A DNA stretch of 11,331 nucleotides. It comes from Ktedonobacteraceae bacterium. GTDB taxonomy: Bacteria; Chloroflexota; Ktedonobacteria; Ktedonobacterales; Ktedonobacteraceae. Below the pieces are notes generated by a model that ran no database searches, had not been told where the DNA came from, and saw only the letters and a list, made by a program, of their open reading frames with translations. Shown here piece after piece: positions 1 to 7,200 of the stretch. Location of the stretch: contig JADBKA010000150.1 in assembly GCA_014896635.1 (NCBI GenBank), positions 1 to 11,331 on the forward strand. Direction: 5' to 3'. Position 1 is the first letter of the stretch; each line of letters starts with the position of its first letter. The position numbers and the translations under genes were made by a program.

Positions 1-112
1 GGCGAAAAGAGCGAAGGGACCGCCCTGGAAGCTGAAGGGATGGCCCTGGAAGGCGGAGGCGAAAAGAGCGAAGGGACCGCCCTGGAAGCTGAAGGGATGG
101 CCCTGGAAGGCG
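1..112. repeat. 57-bp tandem repeat, about two copies, cut by window edge
   Basis: Two copies of a 57-base unit, at 1-57 and 58-112, match exactly until the second copy diverges at 113. Within each unit a 21-base sub-repeat (starting GAAGGGACCGCCCTGGAAG and GAAGGGATGGCCCTGGAAG) occurs at 13-33/34-54 and again at 70-90/91-111, so the array grew in two steps. The period is 19 codons and there are no stops across the array in the frame read from base 1 (plus strand, ending at TGA 127-129), nor in one minus-strand frame. It could be the end of a repetitive protein or a non-coding minisatellite. The array probably continues to the left of the window. Confidence 0.93.
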
Positions 113-144
113 ACTTCCTGTCCCTCTGACGCCCTGGAAACCAC
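1..144 (-). CDS. possible start of a repeat-encoded protein (partial, doubtful)
   Basis: On the minus strand a GTG at 144-142, preceded at about 4 bases by a purine-rich AGGGGGAG that could be a ribosome binding site, opens a frame that runs without a stop to the window edge (48 codons). The product would begin VVSRASEGQEVAFQGHPFSF and continue as a 19-residue repeat rich in F, G, Q and P. I do not recognise a family. The plus strand of the same repeat is equally open, with a Glu/Gly/Ala-rich reading that ends at the TGA at 127-129, so at most one strand is likely to be coding and possibly neither. Only sequence left of the window can decide. Confidence 0.2.
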   Translation of the reverse strand, partial: MVSRASEGQEVAFQGHPFSFQGGPFALFASAFQGHPFSFQGGPFALFA

Positions 145-348
145 AAATCTCCCCCTGAGAGATATGAAGGTCTCTCGACAGCCTCTTTTCTCTAGAGGAG
201 ATGATGTGACCGGCTGGAACCGGCAGCAACGGGCGATGCTATATTAGTAATAAACTGGCAGGCATATGGCTGAAATTCCTTCTTGTGGTAAGCAAGGCTT
301 TATTTTATGGAGAGGAGTATTTCACAGGCAAAGACCTGCTGTCAAGTC
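130..348. other. intergenic stretch downstream of the kinase gene
   Basis: No gene or RNA gene is recognisable here. Read on the minus strand, downstream of the kinase stop, it contains only short, weak stem candidates (CCTCT/AGAGG near 191-207; GAGAGA/TCTCTC near 158-177). None is followed by a T-run, so I see no clear intrinsic terminator for the kinase operon. Confidence 0.5.
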
Positions 349-2133
349 CTATCTCAGACCCCAGGGGCGGGCGCGTTTGCGGGCTTTCTGGGCTTCCTGG
401 TAGTTGCCGAGCAGTTCGAGCACATCGGCTTTGAGCTGCCAGGCGCGGGCGTAGCCCCGGTCCATCTCGGTCGCCTCATTGAGTGCGTCGAGGGCGGCGC
501 GGGTATGTCCCAGGTGGATCAAGGCTTCGGCCTTATTGCACCAGGCGACGGCGCTACGTGAATTGAGCAGCAGCGCGCGCGTATAGGCGTCCACAGCGCC
601 TGCGAAGTCGCGCAGGTACGAGAAAGCGTTGCCGAGGCCATTCCAGGCCTGGAAACTGTCTGGATCGAAGGAGAGCGCCTGCTTATAGGAAGCGATGGCC
701 TCATTAGGCATATTCATACCGAGCTGGGCATCGGCCTTGCCGTTCCAGGCTGGTACGTATTCTGCGTCGATAGCAAGCGCGCGCTCGAAGTGGACGAGCG
801 CCTGCTGGTAGCGCTGGAGACGGTGCAGGACGAGACCGGCGCTGACCCAGACGACGGCATTGTGCGGATCGATCTCGGTCGCTTTCTGATAGGATTCCAG
901 GGCTTTGCGATAGTTGCCCTGATTGTAGAGTGCCGTGCCTTTGCCATTCCAGGCGTAGAAGTTCAGCGGGTCCAGGCGCAGGGCGTCCTCGTAGGCTTGC
1001 AGGGCCTGAGTATACTGGTGCTGGCGTAAAAATTGATCGCCTTCGCGGCATTTCTCGCGGACACCTGTGGTATTGGGGGTGACGCGCGATGTCTGTGAAA
1101 GGTATAACTGGTTGTCGTCGCTCTTCTTCCGGCTGCCGGTGGGGAGGGCGGCAGGAATCGCTGAAAGCGAAGGGTTGGTCAGGTGCGCATCACGGATCTC
1201 GGCGGAGACGCGCGAGGTCGTAGCAGGAATGGGGGTAGAACGGGCTGGTTTCGCCGGCGGATAGCAGGCGAACTCGAAAGTAGAGAAAAATTCCATCATA
1301 TCCGTGTAGCGATTTTCCGGTCGGGGCGCGAGGGCCTTTTGCACTACCGCGTCGAGAGCGGCGGGCAGTTGCGGATTGAGCGAAGAAACGGGAGGTGTTG
1401 GCGCCCCGGAGGGATCGAACGGGTGATAGCTGGTGAGCATCTCGTAGAGTACAACGGCGCTGCCGAACTGATCGCTGCGAGGATCGACGATGCCGTTTGC
1501 CTGCTCTGGCGCCATATAGCCAACGGTGCCGCGTACCGTAACGGTTTTCCCGACGCGGGCGCCTGGCTCAAGGGAGCGGGCAATGCCGAAATCGGTGATG
1601 ACCAGGCGGTAATCTTCCTGGTGGATCAGGATGTTCTCCGGCTTGATATCGCGGTGAATGACCGGGCGAGGGCGGGTATGGGCGTAGTAGAGGGCCTGCG
1701 CGAGCTGGCGAAAGTTCTGTATCGTCTCTGGCAGCGGAAGAGGGCCGTTCACCTGAGCCAGGCGCGTGCGCAGCGATCCGGCAGTATAGAGTGGCATAAC
1801 GAGATAAACGCTCGGACCATCCTTGCCGTAGTCGAGCACGGGGGCGATGTTAGGATGATCAAGCGCGGCAGCGATGCGCGCTTCGCGCAAAAAATGTTCT
1901 TTCTCTCGTTGCGTTGTTTTACTTGGCAGCAGCACTTTGATGGCAATATGACGGGATAAATTGCGGTCAACGCCGCGAAAAACCGCCGCGTATCCCCCTT
2001 TACTTAACAGTGCTTCCACAACGTATCGACCCGCCAGTGCTGTATTTAGTAAAGGCAGTGCGCATGCGCGACAGAATAACTCGCTGTCCCGATTGTCGTA
2101 TCCACAATCAATCTGATCGGCGCAGCGTCGCAT
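349..2133 (-). CDS. zinc-ribbon Ser/Thr protein kinase with C-terminal TPR repeats
   Basis: Predicted soluble Hanks-type (PknB-like) Ser/Thr kinase of 594 residues; no membrane segment is visible. Cys4, Cys10, Cys21 and Cys24 form a small zinc-ribbon-like N-terminus. The kinase domain spans about 37-285: glycine loop around 44-51 (SKGGYAAV, first Gly replaced by Ser), AIK Lys66, helix-C Glu84, HRDIKPEN with Asp162, Lys164 and Asn167, DFG Asp181, APE ending at Glu210. All catalytic residues are present, so it should be active. A proline/serine-rich linker (about 290-358) leads to seven 34-residue TPRs (about 359-594), which normally bind partner proteins. The ATG is chosen because GGAGGAGG lies just upstream. 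It starts 31 bases after the stop of a co-directional paralogue that has lost most of the kinase domain, so the two are probably co-transcribed. Substrates are unknown. Confidence 0.93.
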   Translation of the reverse strand: MRRCADQIDCGYDNRDSELFCRACALPLLNTALAGRYVVEALLSKGGYAAVFRGVDRNLSRHIAIKVLLPSKTTQREKEHFLREARIAAALDHPNIAPVLDYGKDGPSVYLVMPLYTAGSLRTRLAQVNGPLPLPETIQNFRQLAQALYYAHTRPRPVIHRDIKPENILIHQEDYRLVITDFGIARSLEPGARVGKTVTVRGTVGYMAPEQANGIVDPRSDQFGSAVVLYEMLTSYHPFDPSGAPTPPVSSLNPQLPAALDAVVQKALAPRPENRYTDMMEFFSTFEFACYPPAKPARSTPIPATTSRVSAEIRDAHLTNPSLSAIPAALPTGSRKKSDDNQLYLSQTSRVTPNTTGVREKCREGDQFLRQHQYTQALQAYEDALRLDPLNFYAWNGKGTALYNQGNYRKALESYQKATEIDPHNAVVWVSAGLVLHRLQRYQQALVHFERALAIDAEYVPAWNGKADAQLGMNMPNEAIASYKQALSFDPDSFQAWNGLGNAFSYLRDFAGAVDAYTRALLLNSRSAVAWCNKAEALIHLGHTRAALDALNEATEMDRGYARAWQLKADVLELLGNYQEAQKARKRARPWGLR

Positions 2134-2164
2134 TCCCTCCTCCGTTTTATGGTAAGAAACCTTG

Positions 2165-3943
2165 CTACTTTTTATCGCTCCCTATAGCCGCGTTTTGCTC
2201 CAGTGTGCGCGCCCAATCGCGGCACGACTGTGCCTCTTCTTTGCGTCCGAGTTGTTCGAGGACAACCGCTTTGTTATACCATGCGTCAGGCGCTTCCGGC
2301 GCGAAAGAAGTCGCCTGTTCCAGGGCTGCCAGTGCCTCGTGCAGGCGTCCCAGGGAGAAGAGAGCCAGCCCTTTGTTATTCCAGGCCGCGATATTATGCG
2401 TGTCCAGCGCCAGCGCCCGGTCGAAAGCAGCCAGGGCCTCTGCGTACCGCTGCTGTTCGTGGAGTAAACTCCCTTTATTATACCAGGCAGAGATCAATCC
2501 GTCATTGTAGTGGAGAGCGCGGTCATAGGATACCAGAGCCTCGTCGTACATATGCAGGGCGGCCAGAACGTTTCCTCGATTATACCACGCCTCTGCCATT
2601 GCCGGGTCCAGCTTGAGCGCCTGGTCGTAGTCTGAGAGGGCTTCGGAGAAGCGTCGCAGGTCGCGCAGATCGTTGCCTTTGTCGAACCAGAGTAGTGGAT
2701 TCTGTGGGGCGAGCGAGACAGCCTGCTCATGCTGTTGCAGCGCCTGCTCAGGCTGTTTAAGGCGGCGCAAGATGTTGCCTTTTGTGTCCCACTGCAGGGC
2801 CTGGCTGTCGTCTATTGCCAGTGCGCGGTCAATGGCGATCAGCGCCTCCTGGTAGCGTTGCAGGCTAAACAGGGTATCGCTCATGGCCTGCCAGATCACG
2901 CTTTGCTGGGGATCGAGGACCAGCGCGCGATCAAAGGCAATTAGCGCCTCTTCGGGACGATTCTGCTCGGCCAGCGCCATGCCGCGACCGCTCCAGGCAA
3001 AAGCGTAGTTGGGATTGCACTGCAAAGCCCGGTCATAGCAGGCCATTTCTTCGTCGGTGCGATGCAGTTCGTGCAGTGCGCCAGCACGTGCTGTCCAGAG
3101 TTCCGCATCATCCGGTCGCAGGGTGAGGGCGTGATCATACGCTTGCAGCGCCTCCTGTGCGCGTCCCAGGTGTAGCAGTGCCGTTGCTCTGCCACTCCAG
3201 GCGTCGGGTGAACCAGGATTCTGAATCAGTGCCTGCTCATAAGCTATGAGCGCCTGTCCATAGGCGCCGCGCTCATAGGCGCGGTCGCCTTCGGTTTGCC
3301 AGTCGCGCGCCTGCTGTGGTTGTACTGAGGAAGCTAAGGATTGCGGTTGTGGTGAGAACTGCGCCGGGATCGGAGTTTCGGGAGGGAGTTTCCCCTGTGC
3401 CGCCATTACATCCGCTGTCTGGGCCGGAGAAGGGGCGCTTTTGCGGTGGGCTGCGTTCTGGATATACTCATCTCCGTTACCGGTATGTGATAAAGGCGAG
3501 ATAAGGGTGCTGTCGTTGCCAGTGGCGGCAGAAGCGGAAGAGCGACGGAATGCCCGTTCTAAGGTGTTCTTATCCCTCTCTGCGTGTTCCGCTTTGACCA
3601 GGAAAGCTACCGCGCCATCCTGCCCGTAATCAATCACACGGATGCTGCCTGAATCACTGACACCAGCGGAAAGTGCAACTGCGAGTTCTGCATCCTGCAA
3701 AAAATTTTTGCGTTCCTGCTCGTCTGTTTCTCTGGGGATAAGCGCGCGCACCGTCACCGGGCGCAGTTCCTGATGATCTACGGCGCTCAACGTGGCAGTG
3801 CCTCGATCTTTGCCGAGCAGAGCGCGTATTTCATAGCGGTTCCGCAGGAAGACGCCACGCATGGGAAGTCCACAGTGGGCGCAAAACCGCGCTTTATACG
3901 AGTTTTCAAATCCACAATCTTTTTCATCCAGACACTGCCCCAT
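2165..3943 (-). CDS. zinc-ribbon, degenerate kinase N-lobe, 11-TPR protein
   Basis: A 592-residue predicted cytosolic scaffold, paralogous to the downstream kinase. The zinc-ribbon cysteines sit at the same numbers (4, 10, 21, 24). Residues 35-120 align almost without gaps to the kinase N-lobe (NRYEIRALLGK here, GRYVVEALLSK there; RVIDYGQDG here, PVLDYGKDG there). However, the ATP-anchoring Lys66 is Arg66, the helix-C Glu84 is Asp84 and the glycine loop is broken (GKDRGTAT). Nothing resembling HRD, DFG or APE follows: the protein goes straight into a low-complexity linker (about 125-212) and then eleven 34-residue TPRs (about 214-586). It cannot be a functional kinase. It may be an adaptor, regulator or decoy for the kinase encoded next to it; that role is inference. 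Upstream of the ATG, both GGGAGG (9 bases away) and AGGA (4 bases away) could bind ribosomes. It is the first gene of the presumed two-gene operon. Confidence 0.9.
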   Translation of the reverse strand: MGQCLDEKDCGFENSYKARFCAHCGLPMRGVFLRNRYEIRALLGKDRGTATLSAVDHQELRPVTVRALIPRETDEQERKNFLQDAELAVALSAGVSDSGSIRVIDYGQDGAVAFLVKAEHAERDKNTLERAFRRSSASAATGNDSTLISPLSHTGNGDEYIQNAAHRKSAPSPAQTADVMAAQGKLPPETPIPAQFSPQPQSLASSVQPQQARDWQTEGDRAYERGAYGQALIAYEQALIQNPGSPDAWSGRATALLHLGRAQEALQAYDHALTLRPDDAELWTARAGALHELHRTDEEMACYDRALQCNPNYAFAWSGRGMALAEQNRPEEALIAFDRALVLDPQQSVIWQAMSDTLFSLQRYQEALIAIDRALAIDDSQALQWDTKGNILRRLKQPEQALQQHEQAVSLAPQNPLLWFDKGNDLRDLRRFSEALSDYDQALKLDPAMAEAWYNRGNVLAALHMYDEALVSYDRALHYNDGLISAWYNKGSLLHEQQRYAEALAAFDRALALDTHNIAAWNNKGLALFSLGRLHEALAALEQATSFAPEAPDAWYNKAVVLEQLGRKEEAQSCRDWARTLEQNAAIGSDKK

Positions 3944-3980
3944 AGCGTCCTGCCTCCCTGGCTTTTTCTTTTGTAGTCGT

Positions 3981-4006
3981 TATCGTTATTATATAGCTAT
4001 ACGATA
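3981..4006 (-). promoter_or_regulatory. putative promoter/operator of the TPR-kinase operon
   Basis: Read on the minus strand, a TATAAT hexamer lies at 3993-3988, 45 bases before the start codon of the pseudokinase gene. It sits inside an inverted repeat (TATCGT at 3981-3986, ACGATA at 4001-4006) with a 10-base palindrome TATAGCTATA at 3992-4001. I find no good -35 hexamer at the usual spacing. Symmetry over a -10 box is what a repressor or activator site would look like, but AT-rich palindromes also arise by chance. Confidence 0.35.
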
Positions 4007-4107
4007 GTGAACTGTGTTCCTCTACTCTAGCGAAAATGGCGCAGGTTTGTCAATACATCGCCCGGATTGCTGAGCTTCTGAATCATGCAGGTCGGTCTCC
4101 GGTGAGT

Positions 4108-4113
4108 TATAAT
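4108..4113 (+). promoter_or_regulatory. TATAAT -10 element, candidate aconitase promoter
   Basis: A perfect -10 consensus in TTATAATAAGG, 171 bases before the aconitase ATG. The -35 region at 17-base spacing (4085-4090) is a poor match, so an activator or another sigma factor might be needed, or the match is fortuitous. If it is used, transcription would start near 4120 and give a leader of about 160 nucleotides. Confidence 0.35.
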
Positions 4114-4150
4114 AAGGCTGGACGGTCAATAATATGTAGGATTGAAATAC

Positions 4151-4242
4151 TGGCTGCCTTTCGGCTGAGAGTGCTCTGGAAAAAGTCTTCTCACCTGAGG
4201 GCCTGATTGCCCGCTCAGACGAGCAAGGAAATGTCGCAGCCA
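4151..4242 (+). promoter_or_regulatory. candidate structured 5' leader of the aconitase gene
   Basis: By eye this stretch can fold as a three-way junction. A closing stem pairs TGGCTGC (4151-4157) with GCAGCCA (4236-4242). Inside are a TGAGA/TCTCA stem (4166-4170 with 4189-4193) and a hairpin CTGAGGGC/GCCC..TCAG (4195-4202 with 4209-4218, GC bulge, six-base loop). The strings GGCTGAGA and CACCTGA resemble conserved parts of the TPP riboswitch, but the expected GGGGTGC element, a P5 stem of the right shape and the GCGTAGGGAA ending are missing or altered, so I do not call it one. No covariation evidence is available. Confidence 0.25.
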
Positions 4243-4283
4243 CTTCCCCTACACGACGATTTATCCATCAGAGGAATTTGCGT

Positions 4284-7200
4284 ATGACTACTTATAAAGA
4301 TGTATTTGGCGCCCGCAAGGTGCTTGAAGGTTCTTTTGGCAAGGTCGATTACTATAGCCTGGCGGCCCTGACACAGCAGGGAACGCAGGACATGCAGCGC
4401 CTTCCTTTCACTATCAGAATTGTACTGGAAAATCTGCTGCGCCACGCCGGCGGCGAGGCTGTGAGCGAGAGCGATGTTCTGGCGCTGGCGAACTGGCAGC
4501 CGGGCAAAGCTGCGGCAAGCGAGGCCGAATTTCCTTTCATGCCCGCGCGCGTGCTCTTGCAGGACTTCACCGGCGTGCCGGCTGTGGCCGATCTGGCTGC
4601 TATGCGCTCGGCGGTCGCACGCATGCAGGGTGATCCAGCGAAGATTAACCCGCTGGTGCCTGCTGATCTGGTGATAGACCACTCGGTACAGGTCGATACC
4701 TTCGGCTCGACGCTGGCGTTCGGACGCAACGTCGAGCGCGAGTACGAGCGTAACAGCGAACGCTACGCCCTTTTGCGCTGGGCGCAGCAGGCGTTTCATA
4801 ATTTCCGCGTTGTGCCGCCCGGCACCGGCATCGTACACCAGGTCAACCTGGAATATCTCGCTTCAGTCGTGATGACAAAGCAGGAGGACGGTGTTACGAC
4901 GGCTTTCCCCGATACGCTCGTCGGTACCGATTCGCATACGACGATGATCAACGGTCTGGGCGTGCTTGGCTGGGGCGTCGGCGGCATCGAGGCCGAAGCG
5001 GTTCTGCTCGGTCAGCCAACCTATTTACTGACGCCTGAAGTCATCGGTATCCGCCTGACCGGCTCCTTGCCCGAAGGAGCGACTGCGACCGATCTTGTGT
5101 TAACGGTGACGCAGATGTTGCGCAAGCGCGGCGTGGTGGGCAAGTTCGTGGAGTTCACCGGTCCCGGCCTGAGCTTCCTGGCGCTGGCCGACCGCGCGAC
5201 GATCTCGAACATGTCGCCCGAATTCGGCGCGACCGCTACATTGTTCCCCGTCGATGCGGAGACGCTGCGCTACCTGCGCGAGACAGGCCGCGATCCCCGG
5301 CTGGTCGAGCTGGTCGAGCAATACACAAAGGCGCAAGGACTGTTCCGTACCGACACGGCGCCCGAACCGCAGTTTGACGACCTGCTCGAACTCGATCTCG
5401 CTACTATCGAGCCGAGCCTGGCTGGACCACGCCGTCCCCAGGATCGCGTCCCCATGCAGAAACTCGGCGAGACCTTCCGTACCGTCTATGCCGATCGCTT
5501 CAACGGGGCGAAAGCCAACAACACAACCGAGAAGGATCTGATCCGCCTGGCCGAGGAAGGGGGAAAGGCTGACCCTGATCCCGTCGAGCAGTATGAGGAG
5601 GCAATTCCCGTCACAATCGGCGACGTGCAGACACACATCGCGCACGGCTCGGTCGCCATCGCCGCCATCACGAGCTGCACCAACACCTCCAATCCTTCGG
5701 TAATGATCGCCGCCGGCCTGCTGGCAAAACACGCGGTCGAACGTGGTCTCTCGGTCAAGCCAACCGTCAAGACAAGCCTGGCGCCTGGCTCACGCGCCGT
5801 GATCGACTACCTCAACGAGGCTGACCTGCTGCCCTATCTTGAGGCGCTGCGCTTCCACCTCGTCGGCTTTGGTTGTACAACGTGTATCGCTGAGGGAACA
5901 CCGGTACTGCTTGCCAACGGCACCACGCGGCGCATCGAGCAGATGCCGCACTCCGGCGGAGCCGCGCTCCTCGCTCCCACTGCGGATTGCACATTAGACA
6001 CGGCGATACAGGCCGAGATGATGATTCAGGGTGAGCGCGAGTGCGTCTCGCTCACCCTGCAAGACGGGCGTACGCTGGTCTGCACTGCTGATCATGAACT
6101 CCTCTGCGCCGATGGTCGCTGGGTGCGCGCTGATCAGCTCGTGCCGGGCCAGGATCGCGTCGTGGTTGGCCTTGAGGCGCCAGTGGACGAGCCTGGTGAC
6201 GACGAAGCTGGCTACACTCTGCATGCAGGCGCTCTGACGTTCACGATGGATACAGCACGCGAACGCCAGCGCACACTGGCATTCGCACGCTTGCTCGGCC
6301 ATCTGCTGAGCGACGGCTTCATCAGTCGCTCAGGGCAGGGCCGGATGCACGTAGGACAGGCTCTGGATCGTAAGGCGGTTCTTAACGATGTTGAGTTGCT
6401 CACCGGCTCTCGTCCTGCGGCAACGCGCTACGATGAGAGAAAGTGGGCGATTGTGCTGCCGAAGCCGCTCACAGAGGCCATCACTATGCTTCCCGGCGTG
6501 CGCACCGGGCGGCGCATTCAGCAGATGCCGGTGCTGCCGGCCTTCGTGCTGGATGAACAATGCCCTGTCAGCGTGGTGCGCGAGTTCCTGGGCGGCCTCT
6601 TCGGTGCTGACGGCCATGCGCCTGCTTTACATCGCTGGGGCGAGCGCGAGGAAGAGGCAACACTTGAGCCGCCTGCCTATTCCCAGAGTACCATACCAGA
6701 GCATGTCGAGGCGCTCAAGCAGGTTATGGGCGATATAATTCGCCTGCTGGCGCGCTGTGGGGTGAAAACCGAAGGTGCCAGCATTTACGAGTATCCCACG
6801 CGCCGCGCGCTCTCCTCATACCCGACAGCACAGGACGGTATCTCTCGTATAGAGGTTCGCCTGGAGCTTCCAGACGGTCTCTCGTTCATAGATCGGGTGG
6901 GTTTCCGCTATTGTGTAGACAAGGCTCTGCGGGCCAGCGCGGCAGCAGTATACTGGCGCCTGGTGGACCAGATTCACCGGCAGCGCCTCTGGATGTCGAG
7001 CCGCCTGGAAGAACTACACCAGGCAGATACCGGACTATCGTTCTCACGAGCGCGCAAGATGGCTGTAACGGCACTGCTGGAGCGCGAACCGGTAGTCTTC
7101 CCTCACTACGCCTTATTAGAAGGCCATGATCGCTTTTCACGACTGCCACAGCCAGCGGCCCGCAAGTTCCAGCCACTGCATAGAGCGGCCCGCGATTTCC

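Noticed and set aside
1..112. CRISPR array
   Set aside because: The unit repeats end to end without unique spacers, and it has a codon period.
1183..1959. 258-codon plus-strand open frame
   Set aside because: It lies wholly antisense to the catalytic region of the kinase gene; it has no ribosome binding site or family resemblance, and the kinase motifs prove the minus strand is coding.
2010..2510. 166-codon plus-strand open frame
   Set aside because: It spans the junction between the two TPR genes in antisense and is low-complexity Ser/Cys/Arg-rich, as expected for the complement of GC-rich TPR repeats.
2190..3320. DNA direct repeats at about 102-bp spacing
   Set aside because: These are the codons of successive 34-residue TPR units, not a separate DNA element.
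4148..4235. TPP riboswitch upstream of aconitase
   Set aside because: GGCTGAGA and CACCTGA are present, but the GGGGTGC element and the GCGTAGGGAA ending are not, the P4/P5 geometry is wrong, and the downstream gene is not thiamine-related. Kept only as an unassigned structured leader.
4215..4838. 207-codon minus-strand open frame over the aconitase start
   Set aside because: Complement of conserved aconitase codons; no independent coding evidence.
5100..5732. 210-codon minus-strand open frame within aconitase
   Set aside because: Shadow of the high-GC N-extein; no start site or recognisable domain.
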